A program made the translations under genes and the position numbers. A stretch of 64,000 nucleotides of DNA from Mesonia hippocampi (GTDB lineage: Bacteria; Bacteroidota; Bacteroidia; Flavobacteriales; Flavobacteriaceae), in the NCBI RefSeq assembly GCF_014197445.1, contig NZ_JACIFO010000002.1, positions 186,001-250,000 of the forward strand, in the 5' to 3' direction. Below are positions 25,757 to 35,400 of the stretch, piece by piece (the stretch's first letter is position 1; each line of letters begins with the position of its first letter). The notes under the pieces were generated by a model. The model did not search any database. It was given only the letters and a program-made list of their open reading frames with translations, and was not told the origin of the DNA.

Positions 25757-27088
25757 TCAATCACTTTTATTTTTATCTAAAGCACTAGGCAGTATCCATT
25801 CTGCATGACCAAAATAAGGCCAAGGTTCTGCGGCCAAATCTACTTTACTGTCTATAAAATTGGTATAAGGCCTTCCGTTTACGCTTACATTGGCATGTAC
25901 ATAAACTTCAATAGCTTTTCCTTTTTTAGCGTATTCTTTTTTCAGGTGTTGAGCAAATTGCCAAATCATATCGGGTTTGGTCGCTATTCTGCGCTGTTGT
26001 TTTTCCGAAAGGTAATCGGCTTTTTTTATAGCTTCTTGCTTTCCTGTTTTTTTATCTTTTACAATAAAGGTGCTTGTGCCACTTTTAGAGCGAAGCATCA
26101 TTCGCCAGCTTAATCGGTGTCCTTCTTCGGTCCATAAAACATCATCGTTAATAAACCAATGCCTTAAGGGTAAAGCTACCTGAATAAGCATCCAAACACT
26201 AAAAAAAACAGCAATAAACTTGGCGTTTTTGGGAATTTCTAATTGATTTTCTTTATAAAAGGTTTTCTTTTTGAGAAAAGTTTTATGGATTGTTTTTACA
26301 GGGAAAAAGAACAAACAAAAAGCTAATGATAAGTACGGGAAAATACCTATATGAAATACAAGACTATTGAAAAGATGAAAAAATACAGCAGCAAAAAAGG
26401 TAAACTTGCGTGTAGGTTTAAATAGCAATAACGGAACAACAAGCAAATCGAAAAATATGCCGTAATACGCAACCACTTTAGGAACCCATACTGCCTGTAA
26501 CCATTGGCCAATAATAGGCAAGTTAGCTTTACTTTGCATAAGCAGTGTAGGCATTGTGCCATCTAGCCAATCGGGGTATAATTTTGCTATAGCAGCATAG
26601 GTGTAAACAATAAAAAGCTGTAAAATGATAAAATACTTTATCCATACAGGCATGTTTGCTTTTTTTAGTTTGGGATTTAGCCGAGTGTCTATTGAGGCAT
26701 ACCTGTTAGCAGGCGCAATAAGCATAAATACACAAATTAACAGCAAAAGGTAGTAGTGATTATTGTAACTTGTTTTCTGCATAAAATACACCGCAGCCCA
26801 CATTGTGGTAAATCCAGCCATACTCCAGCGATATTTATAACCAATAGTAACTAGAACCCCTAAACACCCCATAAGGAAAAAATAAAAATACATGCCATTT
26901 CCGGGTAAAGGCTGTAGAAAGTCTAAACCTATAAAATTAAAAGTAAATTGGGGCTCGATGAGTGTACGTTTTATCCAACCTGTAAAAATAGCTCCCCATG
27001 CTTCTAATGTAATTAAGATTCCGAAAAAAATACGAAATACAATAAGGGCACTGTTATCGGTTTGGCGAAATAAAAAACATATACTCAT
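25757..27088 (-). CDS. HTTM-domain membrane protein (vitamin K-dependent gamma-carboxylase-like)
   Basis: 443 residues with several membrane helices in the first ~290, then a soluble domain. The conserved HTTM features are seen: FRIFFGILITLEAW, SYNNHYYLLLLI, YTYAAIAKLYPDWL and FHLFNSLVFHIGIFPY. HTTM includes the animal vitamin K-dependent gamma-glutamyl carboxylase, and bacterial homologues with this length are known, but their substrates are unclear. It lies 4 bp after ribF on the same strand. Assignment of carboxylase activity is not supported here. Confidence 0.8.
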   Translation of the reverse strand: MSICFLFRQTDNSALIVFRIFFGILITLEAWGAIFTGWIKRTLIEPQFTFNFIGLDFLQPLPGNGMYFYFFLMGCLGVLVTIGYKYRWSMAGFTTMWAAVYFMQKTSYNNHYYLLLLICVFMLIAPANRYASIDTRLNPKLKKANMPVWIKYFIILQLFIVYTYAAIAKLYPDWLDGTMPTLLMQSKANLPIIGQWLQAVWVPKVVAYYGIFFDLLVVPLLLFKPTRKFTFFAAVFFHLFNSLVFHIGIFPYLSLAFCLFFFPVKTIHKTFLKKKTFYKENQLEIPKNAKFIAVFFSVWMLIQVALPLRHWFINDDVLWTEEGHRLSWRMMLRSKSGTSTFIVKDKKTGKQEAIKKADYLSEKQQRRIATKPDMIWQFAQHLKKEYAKKGKAIEVYVHANVSVNGRPYTNFIDSKVDLAAEPWPYFGHAEWILPSALDKNKSD

Positions 27089-27092
27089 GGCA

Positions 27093-28019
27093 TTATACTT
27101 TACTTAAGTTTTTTATAAAAGTTTGGGTGTAAAGCTTATCGGCTTCCATGGCATTGATTAAATCATCTACTGTGGCAAACTTTTTTTCATCTCGGATGCG
27201 TTTAAGGAACTTGATACGAAAGGTTTTCCCGTATAAATCTTCATCAAGATTAAAAAAATAGGTTTCTATATTCTCTTTAGTTTCGTTAAAGGTAGGATTG
27301 GTACCTATGTTGGTCATTCCAAAGATTTTTTTCCCGTTGTAGGTACTTTCTACAATGTAAACTCCGTGTTTAGGAATAAGTTTATAGCTTTCTGGTATGG
27401 CTAGGTTTGCGGTAGGAAAACCTAATTTTTTTCCAAGACCTTTACCTTGTTGTACAACGCCACTTAGGCTGTAGGGACGCCCTAAGTATTTGTTGGTCGT
27501 TTCTATATTGCCTTCTTTTAAAGCGTTTCTAATTTTTGTAGAGCTTACAGCAACTTCATCTATATCTTGTTTAGAGATTTCTTCTACTGTAAAGTGATAT
27601 TTCTTTCCAAATTCTTTAAGCTCTGTAATACTGGCGGTTCTGTTTCGCCCAAACCTATGGTCGTAACCAATAATTATTTTTTTTACATTGAGTTTCTTTA
27701 TTAAGATTTCTTCAATGTACTCTTGTGCAGTAAGTCTAGAAAACTCTTTAGAAAAAGGATAAACAACAAGCTGGTTAATCCCGAGGGTTTTGATTATTTT
27801 TTCTCGCTCTCCAATAGTATTTATCAGGCGTATATTCATTTCTTTTTGTAGCACCATTCTTGGATGAGGAAAAAAAGTGAGCACTGCCGAATCTAGGTTT
27901 AGTTTTTTTGCTTCGTTTACAACACGTTGTAGTATTTTTTGATGCCCAATATGTACACCATCAAAGGTTCCTACTGTTAAAACACAGGGTTTTGTAAGCG
28001 AAGGTATATTGTTATCCAT
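27093..28019 (-). CDS. ribF: bifunctional riboflavin kinase / FAD synthetase
   Basis: 308 residues. The N-terminal FAD synthetase domain has TVGTFDGVHIGHQ (nucleotidyltransferase motif), and the C-terminal riboflavin kinase domain has GKGLGKKLGFPTANL and GMTNIGTNPTF. It makes FMN and FAD. It has a -7-like element and is upstream of the HTTM gene. Confidence 0.95.
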   Translation of the reverse strand: MDNNIPSLTKPCVLTVGTFDGVHIGHQKILQRVVNEAKKLNLDSAVLTFFPHPRMVLQKEMNIRLINTIGEREKIIKTLGINQLVVYPFSKEFSRLTAQEYIEEILIKKLNVKKIIIGYDHRFGRNRTASITELKEFGKKYHFTVEEISKQDIDEVAVSSTKIRNALKEGNIETTNKYLGRPYSLSGVVQQGKGLGKKLGFPTANLAIPESYKLIPKHGVYIVESTYNGKKIFGMTNIGTNPTFNETKENIETYFFNLDEDLYGKTFRIKFLKRIRDEKKFATVDDLINAMEADKLYTQTFIKNLSKV

Positions 28020-28061
28020 ATAAAGCGTAGCGATAAGTTTTCTTAAAAATTGTTATGATAG

Positions 28062-28069
28062 CAAATGTA
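28062..28069 (-). promoter_or_regulatory. -7 element (TACATTTG on the minus strand) for ribF
   Basis: A TAnnTTTG match followed by C, 43 bp upstream of the ribF start. Confidence 0.4.
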
Positions 28070-28088
28070 AATGAAGTTTTTTAAAGTT

Positions 28089-28655
28089 TTAGGTATTATT
28101 AAAACTGTTCATGGTATTTGTTACGCCAGCTATTCCAAAAGATTTTATGGCTTCTGCAGAACGATCTATGCGTTCGGGCAGTGATTTTTCTTCATTCTTA
28201 GACCAAGTTCCTAAAACGTACTGTATTTGTTTTCCTTTCGAAAAATCGTCACTAATGCCGAATCTAAACCTACTGTATTTGTTAGTGTTTAATGTTTGCT
28301 GAATGTGTTTTAAACCGTTGTGCCCTCCGTCACTTCCTTTTGTTTTGATGCGTATGCTACCAAATGGTAAGTTGAGGTCGTCTGTAACAACCAGTAAGTG
28401 TTCTAGTGGAATTTTTTCTTTTGTAAGCCAGTAGCTTACAGCTTTCCCGCTAAGGTTCATAAAGGTACTTGGTTTTAATAGAATAAACGTTCTTCCTTTT
28501 TGTCTAAATGTTGCCATTTCTCCAAGTTTTACACTCTCGAAAGTTACCTCTTGTTGCTTTGCCAGGTAATCTAGTATTTGGAAGCCTATATTGTGGCGTG
28601 TATTATGGTATTCTGGACCTATATTGCCAAGGCCTACAATTAAAAACTTTTTCAT
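28089..28655 (-). CDS. pth: peptidyl-tRNA hydrolase
   Basis: 188 residues, usual size. VGLGNIGPEYHNTRHNIGF contains the catalytic His21, and KPSTFMNLSGKAV and DDLNLPFGSIRIK are the conserved blocks. It recycles peptidyl-tRNAs dropped from the ribosome. It follows rplY on the same strand with a terminator between them. Confidence 0.95.
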   Translation of the reverse strand: MKKFLIVGLGNIGPEYHNTRHNIGFQILDYLAKQQEVTFESVKLGEMATFRQKGRTFILLKPSTFMNLSGKAVSYWLTKEKIPLEHLLVVTDDLNLPFGSIRIKTKGSDGGHNGLKHIQQTLNTNKYSRFRFGISDDFSKGKQIQYVLGTWSKNEEKSLPERIDRSAEAIKSFGIAGVTNTMNSFNNT

Positions 28656-28712
28656 GTTTAGAAAAGTGCGATTTATTTTTTGCTAAATTACGTAAATTCT
28701 TATAAGCATAAA

Positions 28713-28737
28713 AAAGCACCCTTTTTGAGGGTGCTTT
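28713..28737 (-). terminator. intrinsic terminator after rplY
   Basis: AAAGCACCC (28713-28721) pairs with GGGTGCTTT (28729-28737). On the minus strand the stem is followed by a T run. It lies 25 bp after the rplY stop and before pth. Confidence 0.65.
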
Positions 28738-28761
28738 AAGGCTGTTATAACTAACAAAATT

Positions 28762-29379
28762 TTATGCTTCTGCGGTTTCAGTAGCTTCGCTAGTTCCTTC
28801 TGTATCATCATCATCATCGTCGTCTGCTACAGCATTACGAGATGTTCTTACTTGGCAAATTACAGTGTTGTCTGGGTGTAAGATTGTGTAATCTTCACTT
28901 TCAACAGCAGTTACATATAATTTGTTTCCTATTCTTAGGTTTGTTACTTCTGCAGTGATATAATCTGGTAAGTTTTGCGCTAAACCTCTTACGCGTAAAC
29001 GACGTAAGTTTAAACGTAAAACCCCTCCACTTTTCACCCCTCTTGCTACTCCTTGAGTATGCACTGGGATTTCCATAGTAATTTCTTGATTTTCTGTGAA
29101 TTGATAGAAATCTATGTGTAAAATAACATCGGTTACAGGGTGGAATTGAATGTCTTGAAGGACAGCGTTTGCTTTGCTTCCGTCTTCTAATTCTATCACT
29201 ACGGTATGTACATCTGCAGTGTAAACAAGACTGTTAAACTCAACTTCTGGTGCTGAAAAGTGCAATGGCGTGTCTCCTCCGTATAATACGCAAGGAACCT
29301 GTCCAGCATTACGTAAGGCTTTTGTTGCTTTTTTGCCTACGCTTTCTCTTTTAGATCCTTTGATCGTAATTGACTTCAT
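28762..29379 (-). CDS. rplY: 50S ribosomal protein L25/general stress protein Ctc
   Basis: 205 residues, the longer CTC form: an N-terminal L25 5S rRNA-binding domain (about 1-95, [20 protein letters not shown]) and the C-terminal TL5-like beta domain. The C terminus holds a run of seven Asp ([12 protein letters not shown]) followed by Thr/Glu-rich residues, common in Bacteroidota versions. It is 28 bp downstream of prs, an association often seen. Confidence 0.94.
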   Translation of the reverse strand: MKSITIKGSKRESVGKKATKALRNAGQVPCVLYGGDTPLHFSAPEVEFNSLVYTADVHTVVIELEDGSKANAVLQDIQFHPVTDVILHIDFYQFTENQEITMEIPVHTQGVARGVKSGGVLRLNLRRLRVRGLAQNLPDYITAEVTNLRIGNKLYVTAVESEDYTILHPDNTVICQVRTSRNAVADDDDDDDTEGTSEATETAEA

Positions 29380-29407
29380 TTCTAAAAATTATAATTAATA
29401 AATATTT

Positions 29408-30352
29408 TTACATTAAAAATTTTGAGCTAATCGATTTGTTTTCATGAACGCTTTTCATGACAGCGGCAAAAAGATCGGCACAAGATAATACTTTTATTTT
29501 TTTGGTTTCCTTTTCTAAAGGAATGGTATCGGTAACAATTAGCTGTGTTAGCTGAGAATTTTCGATACGATCGTAAGCTTCGCCCGAAAGTATTGGGTGT
29601 GTACAGATAGCTCTTACGCTTTTTGCGCCACGTTCTATCATTAAATCTGCTGCCTTGGTTAATGTACCTGCTGTATCCACCATATCATCTACTAGTACCA
29701 CATTTTTTCCTTTTACATCTCCTATCAAAGCCATGTGCGAAATTACATTTGCTTTAGCTCGTTGTTTATAGCATATTACAACATCGCTTTCTAAGGCTTT
29801 AGAGTATGCATAAGCTCTTTTAGAGCCTCCCATATCTGGAGATGCAATTGTAAGGTCCGACAGGTTTAACTCTCTTAAATAAGGTAAAAAGATTGTTGAT
29901 GCAAAAAGATGATCTACTGGTTTTTCAAAGAAACCTTGAATCTGATCTGCATGTAAATCCATGGTAATAATACGTGTTGCACCTGCTGTTTCTAGCATTT
30001 TAGCTACTAGTTTTGCTGCTATTGGCACACGTGGTTTATCTTTTCTGTCCTGTCTTGCCCAACCAAAATAAGGCATAACCGCAGTAATGTGTCTAGCCGA
30101 AGCACGTTTTGCAGCGTCTAGCATAAGTAACATTTCCATTAGGTTGTCACTACTTGGGTGCGTAGATCCTACAATAAAAACACGGGCTCCACGAATAGAT
30201 TCTTCAAACGAAGGTTGAAATTCTCCATCACTATACGTAGAAGTAATTACGTTACCTAAAGGAATGCCGTAAGCATTCGCTATTTTTTTTGCAAGGATTT
30301 TACTTTGTGAGCAGGCAAAAATTTGTGCATCTGCGGTAATAATCTTAGACAT
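29408..30352 (-). CDS. prs: ribose-phosphate pyrophosphokinase
   Basis: 314 residues. ATP-binding and flexible-loop motifs are seen in YFGWARQDRKDKPR and ITMDLHADQIQGFF, and the PRPP-binding loop in VVLVDDMVDTAGTL. It makes PRPP for purine, pyrimidine, His, Trp and NAD synthesis. It is in operon with rplY, driven by the -7 element at 30403-30410. Confidence 0.96.
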   Translation of the reverse strand: MSKIITADAQIFACSQSKILAKKIANAYGIPLGNVITSTYSDGEFQPSFEESIRGARVFIVGSTHPSSDNLMEMLLMLDAAKRASARHITAVMPYFGWARQDRKDKPRVPIAAKLVAKMLETAGATRIITMDLHADQIQGFFEKPVDHLFASTIFLPYLRELNLSDLTIASPDMGGSKRAYAYSKALESDVVICYKQRAKANVISHMALIGDVKGKNVVLVDDMVDTAGTLTKAADLMIERGAKSVRAICTHPILSGEAYDRIENSQLTQLIVTDTIPLEKETKKIKVLSCADLFAAVMKSVHENKSISSKFLM

Positions 30353-30402
30353 TTTTCTTTAAGTTTTTGTAAACTAATTATTTACCTATCTTGTAATGGG
30401 GT

Positions 30403-30410
30403 GCAAATTT
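30403..30410 (-). promoter_or_regulatory. -7 element (TAAATTTG on the minus strand) for prs-rplY
   Basis: A TAnnTTTG match followed by C, 51 bp upstream of the prs start. Confidence 0.4.
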
Positions 30411-30475
30411 AAGAATATTTTTTAAGTAAGAAAAGAAAGTTTATTTTTTTTATACTTCAAATAAAATATAATTGT

Positions 30476-30483
30476 TATTTTTG
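30476..30483 (+). promoter_or_regulatory. -7 element (TATTTTTG) for tRNA-Leu
   Basis: A TAnnTTTG match followed by CCC, 13 bp before the mature tRNA 5' end. A second match at 30489-30496 runs into the tRNA and is less likely. Confidence 0.45.
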
Positions 30484-30495
30484 CCCTGTACTTTT

Positions 30496-30577
30496 GCTCA
30501 AGTGGCGGAATTGGTAGACGCGCTGGATTCAAAATCCAGTTCTTTCGGGAGTGTGGGTTCGATTCCCACCTTGAGTA
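30496..30577 (+). tRNA. tRNA-Leu, anticodon CAA
   Basis: An 82-nt class II tRNA. The acceptor stem GCTCAAG/CTTGAGT (one G:T), the anticodon stem CTGGA/TCCAG with loop TTCAAAA (anticodon CAA at 30530-30532), a long variable arm and the T stem GTGGG/CCCAC with TTCGATT all fold. It reads UUG codons. No CCA is encoded. A terminator follows directly. Confidence 0.96.
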
Positions 30578-30581
30578 CAAA

Positions 30582-30623
30582 AAAACCTCAACTATTTAAT
30601 TTTGAATAGATTGAGGTTTTTTT
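30582..30623 (+). terminator. intrinsic terminator after tRNA-Leu
   Basis: AAAACCTCAA (30582-30591) pairs with TTGAGGTTTT (30611-30620), with an inner CTATT/AATAG stem, followed by a T run. Confidence 0.75.
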
Positions 30624-30740
30624 ATTTTAAACCCTCTATATTTAAACGGATAATAGAAGGTCAAGAACAATTGTTGTGTTTATGCAAAAATTGTAGTTAA
30701 TCTATACAGGAAGAATTCACTAGAAAAATCGCAATAAAAA

Positions 30741-30762
30741 AGCCTTACATTTCTGTAAGGCT
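30741..30762 (-). terminator. intrinsic terminator after tRNA-Asn
   Basis: AGCCTTAC (30741-30748) pairs with GTAAGGCT (30755-30762). On the minus strand the stem is followed by TTTTT, 14 bp after the tRNA. Confidence 0.7.
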
Positions 30763-30775
30763 TTCGTTTATTTTG

Positions 30776-30849
30776 CTCCTCAGGTTGGGCTCGAACCAAC
30801 GACCCTCTGATTAACAGTCAGATGCTCTAACCAACTGAGCTACTGAGGA
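30776..30849 (-). tRNA. tRNA-Asn, anticodon GTT
   Basis: A 74-nt tRNA. The acceptor stem TCCTCAG/CTGAGGA, the anticodon stem TCTGA/TCAGA with loop CTGTTAA (GTT; complement at 30813-30815) and the T arm TTGGTTCGAG all fold. The discriminator is G, and GCA follows on the strand, so CCA is not encoded. Confidence 0.96.
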
Positions 30850-30883
30850 ATTTTTCATACTCATTTGTTTCGCTGAGCGGTTG

Positions 30884-30913
30884 CAAATATAAACACTTTT
30901 TTAGTTCTGCAAA
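30884..30913 (-). promoter_or_regulatory. promoter for tRNA-Asn (-33 TTTG, -7 TATATTTG)
   Basis: On the minus strand, TTTG (complement of 30910-30913), an 18-bp spacer and TATATTTG (complement of 30884-30891) form a full Bacteroidota promoter, ending 35 bp before the tRNA 5' end. Confidence 0.55.
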
Positions 30914-30939
30914 ATATTTTTTCTATTTTTTTATAAAAA

Positions 30940-32250
30940 TTATCCAAACAACCACCTATATACGTCATTTCCATTGGCATACAATACTAAAGCGATAAGG
31001 ATAAAGAAGCCTATCATTTGTGCATACTCCATAAATTTGTCGTTTGGTTTTCTTCCTGTAATCATTTCATATAATAAGAACATCACGTGCCCGCCATCTA
31101 ATGCTGGAATAGGAAGTATATTCATGAAGGCCAAAATAATAGAAATAAGGGCTGTTGTCATCCAAAACGATTGCCAATCCCAAACGGAAGGAAACAGGTT
31201 CCCTATAGCTCCAAATCCACCTACTTGGGTTGCTCCTTTTTTGGTAAATACGTATTTAAATTGTGCTACATAATCGTGTAATGTCCAGTAAGCAAAATCA
31301 AATCCTTTTACAATGCTCTCCCCAAAGCCATACTCTTTTACGCTAATTTTAGGGGTATCAAAAGACATAAAGCCTACACTTCCTTTTTCGTTAGGGGCAA
31401 CTTGCAATTGCTTTATCTCGTTATTACGTTGCACCATAAGCGTTACTTGATCTTTTCCTTTTAACTCCTTACGAAGCTGATCGAGATATTCTACTTTTTT
31501 TCCTTCTGCTGCTACAATTTTATCGCCTTTTATAAGTCCTGCTTTTTGTGCTGGAGAATCGGGTAAAATAGAATCTACTTTTGCCAATACTTTTATTGCA
31601 AAAGGCTCTAAAACTCCTGACTGGAACATGGTATGCCCGATATCCTCTGGCAGAGAAAGCACTTCTTCTGTTCCGTCCTGGTGCCTTACCTTCATTGTTT
31701 CTACTCCTCGTACTAATAAATGCTGATTTACGGCACGCATATTTTCTAATTCTTCCCCATTGGTTTCTAAAACGATATCTCCGTCTTTAAAACCATATTG
31801 ATGAAAACTTTCATGAACCGAAAAACCTTCAGGAATAGCCTCTTTAGAAATATAGCCTGTACCCCAAACAAAAAGTACCATAGCATAAATTAAGAAGCCT
31901 AAAATTAGGTTTACCGTAACTCCTCCTAGCATAATAATAAGTCGTTGCCATGCAGGTTTACTACGAAACTCCCAAGGTTTAGGCGGTTGTGCCATTTGCT
32001 CTTTATCCATGCTCTCGTCTATCATCCCAGATATTTTTACATAGCCTCCTAAGGGAAGCCAACCTATACCGTAAACGGTATCGCCTATTTTCTTTTTAAA
32101 CAGTGCAAATTTCACATCGAAGAAAAGAAAAAATTTCTCTACGCGGGTTTTAAAAATTTTGGCAGGAATAAAATGACCTAACTCGTGTAAAACTATTAAA
32201 AATGAAAGACTTAATAATAGTTGAATGGCTTTTATTGCAAATGGACTCAT
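30940..32250 (-). CDS. rseP: site-2 protease RseP, membrane zinc metalloprotease
   Basis: 436 residues. The zinc site is His22-Glu23-x2-His26 in IVLHELGHF in the first membrane helix, with the second site Leu384-Asp385-Gly386 in PALDGGHV near the C terminus, and PDZ domains lie between (GFSVHESFHQYGFKDGDIV and LPDSPAQKAGLIKGDKIV). It cuts transmembrane segments of anti-sigma factors after a first periplasmic cut, and clears signal peptides. It has its own promoter. The gene upstream on the same strand (152-bp gap) encodes a TPR-CHAT protein. Confidence 0.95.
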   Translation of the reverse strand: MSPFAIKAIQLLLSLSFLIVLHELGHFIPAKIFKTRVEKFFLFFDVKFALFKKKIGDTVYGIGWLPLGGYVKISGMIDESMDKEQMAQPPKPWEFRSKPAWQRLIIMLGGVTVNLILGFLIYAMVLFVWGTGYISKEAIPEGFSVHESFHQYGFKDGDIVLETNGEELENMRAVNQHLLVRGVETMKVRHQDGTEEVLSLPEDIGHTMFQSGVLEPFAIKVLAKVDSILPDSPAQKAGLIKGDKIVAAEGKKVEYLDQLRKELKGKDQVTLMVQRNNEIKQLQVAPNEKGSVGFMSFDTPKISVKEYGFGESIVKGFDFAYWTLHDYVAQFKYVFTKKGATQVGGFGAIGNLFPSVWDWQSFWMTTALISIILAFMNILPIPALDGGHVMFLLYEMITGRKPNDKFMEYAQMIGFFILIALVLYANGNDVYRWLFG

Positions 32251-32288
32251 AGTCTGTTTGTATTCTAATTTTTATTTTAAAAATGCTA

Positions 32289-32296
32289 CAAAAGTA
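32289..32296 (-). promoter_or_regulatory. -7 element (TACTTTTG on the minus strand) for rseP
   Basis: A TAnnTTTG match 39 bp upstream of the rseP start, downstream of the CHAT gene. It means rseP does not have to depend on the CHAT gene's promoter. Confidence 0.45.
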
Positions 32297-32401
32297 GTCT
32301 TTTTCTATGGGTAGAAAAAATTAAAATCGTCTTACCTTAAATAGATTAACATTTCTTTGAATTTGATGGTAGTTTGTTTTTGACTTTTAAAAGCTGGCTT
32401 T

Positions 32402-35400
32402 TTATTTTTTAATTTTCTTAAAATATGCATATACCAAAATCAAAATTGCAATTACAATTAATGCCAACCACAAACCATCTGTCCATTCTGATTTTTCTGC
32501 TAACAAAATAGGTGTTTTATCGCCAGAAAGCACAAAGCCTGCCCAGTAAAACGGGTGTTGTAAGTTAGCATTTGTTGTGTTTTTAAGATAGTCTAGTTTT
32601 GCATTTTGTAGCGCGGTTGCTTTATTTTCTCCATTTTGTAGGTTTTTGTAAAAAGCAACCATAATTTCTTTAGTAGATAGGTCTGGTGCATTCCAGAGGC
32701 TTGCAACAGTAGACGGAATTCCGGCGGTAGTAAACGCATAATGCATGGAAACGAGGTTACCTCCGTCCTTAAAACCTCCAATACCTGTATTACATGCACT
32801 TAAAACAGCTAGGTTTGCATTAAAACTTAGTCCGTACAACTCTGAAATATACATTTCATAATCTTGCTCTGAGTCTGAAAAAACCAAATTACTTAATTCT
32901 GGCGCTTTATCGTTAAGGTTAGAGTGCATTGCAAGGTGAATAACGGAAACATTGTTTTCTAAGGATTTGAATTGTGTTTTAGAGGCCTGATTTCCGATAT
33001 ATACATCTCCTTCTATAAACGATGAAATTTGAGTAACTTCTTCTTTTGCTCCTAATAAAGAGTAGGCTTCTCCTCTAACGGCTAGTTTACTTTCTGCTAG
33101 TTGTCCAGAATATTCTGGAGCGAAAAAAATTGCCTTTTCGGCTTTACTGCTAACAGGAGTACTGGTTTGCTCTGCTATAAAATAAAGACTCGGCGTGTAA
33201 GAAATAGTGTAATTTTCTACGAGGTACTTGTTATCTTTTACCAAAAGATCAAACGGTAGGTAATGCAGTACATCGTCTGGAATAATAGTAGTAACTGTGG
33301 CTGCTGTATCAAAGTCGTTTGTAAACAATTTTTTATACAAATGAGCTCCTTGCTTTTTTAAATCGTTTATGCCTACATTTAAATTGTTTATGCTTTCCAG
33401 GTAATGCTCTATTTCTTGTTTTATATTGTTGTAATTTTCTAGTTTAGTATACGTTATATTTCCCTCTCGAATAGTTATTTTAAACAACTGATTATCTAAA
33501 GCTTTAAACTTTATAATATTCTCGCCTGTCAAGCTTTTAATATCAATTGCAGGGCTTACAAAAGGGTTGTTGCTTTTATATTGTGTTGCAATTTTTTCGG
33601 TAACTTTTTTTAGTTCTAGTTCCTTCTCGAAAATTTGTTGTTTAAGGGTTTCTTCTTTTTGTTTTAAATATTCTTTTTTAAGGTATGTAATATAAGCCCT
33701 AAGGTATTGTTCTTCTTCTATAAGGTTGTAATGCTGTGTACTTCCTGCTATTTCTCTTTTTAACAAAAACTTATTTATAAATTCTTGCGAAGATACTTTT
33801 TCTATAAAATTAAGCAATTGGTTGTTTTCTTCATCTGAAAAAGGACGTTCTAAAGCACTGTTTATTAAACCTGCTGTTATTTTATCGAAGGTGTTTTTAA
33901 GGGTCTTGTTTAGAGGCGTATTCCCTATGTTGTTTTGGAATTGTGCTAATGCCAACCAATAGAGTTTTTCTTCTTCAGAGGAGTATTCTCCATAATATTC
34001 TCGAAAAGACTCGGCTAAACGCACCAATCTTACCGCATCTGAAATTGCTTCTCCAGGAACAAAGTTTTGCACCTCGCTTTCAGGAAGTTTAAATGTTATA
34101 TTTTGGTTTGATATTTTAATTAGAATTTGGTTGATAACCTCATATCCTAAGGCTAATTTATTTCTACTAAATAGGCATTCGGCTTTTAATTCTAATAGTC
34201 GTTGATCGTGTAGATTTCCTCCTGTTTTTTCTGCTTCATCAATTAAATCGAGTGCCTGCTGATAGTGCTTTTTTTGAAATAATATGTTAATCTCATCTAT
34301 TTTTACTTGTTGATTAAAGGTTTCTAGGGAATAAGGGGCTTTTTTAGAGTCAAAAACAACTTTTTTTGCTAGATTATTATACTTTTCAGCTTCTCCTGGT
34401 AAGTTATGACCTAAGTAATAACGAGTTACTATGCTTAAAATTCCTTTGTAATTAGCTTTTTCCACTTCATCAAGTTGGTTTTCTTGTGTGATTTTTATTA
34501 CTTCTCTTAGGTTTTCTAATATTAATTGTTCTTCACTTCTATCTCCTTGTTCGCTTTTATCCATGAGAATAGTTAAGTAGCTTCTGTATAAAGCAAACTC
34601 GAGTTTAAAACCAATCTGCGGGTTAGCGCTTAGTTCTTGCTGGTGCTTTTTATATAGTTTTAATGCTTTATTAATATAATTTATACTACTTTCATAATTA
34701 TTGTATTCTCTTTCAAAAAGAGCTAATCTCCTATATGTGTTAATTATCGATTCATTATGTAAAGATTCCATTTGCTCAAGAACTTCTTTAGAAGCTATTG
34801 TATATTGATATTCTTTTTGTGGAATATCCATAAACTGCGCATTATAAAGCAAAGCCATATTATAGTAAATTTTAGACTTCAACTCTAAGTCCTTGTCACT
34901 TTTAACCTTTAGTTCATCAAAAAGTTTCAGCCCTTTTTCATTGGTTTTAATAGCCTCTTCGTAATCTCGAGATAAAATTTTCATATATCCAGAAAACTCT
35001 AGCATTTCTATTAAATAGATAGTGTCTTTTTGAGTTGTTTCAGAAAAATAGTTAAAGGCTTTACCTAAATACTTTTCGGCCTCTTTTGGGTTATACATAT
35101 AATCAAAAGAATTTTCTGCCAATCTGCGATTAACACGACTCATTCTCTCTGGAGCTGCATTTGCTTCTTGCAAGGTATCAATTGCATTTTGCATTAACTG
35201 ATAAGCCTCTATATTTGATTTTTTTGTAAAAGAAAAACTGGCCTCGGCTTTTGTAAACAGCTGTAAGCCTCGTAACATTTTCTGAGTGGAATCTGGTGCT
35301 TTATCAGCTAGCTCTAATGCTTTTGTTCGATAATTTAAAGCTGCTTGAAATTGAAAGTTTAAATCAAGAGAATCGGCTTTTTTTGTATGCAAATCCCATT

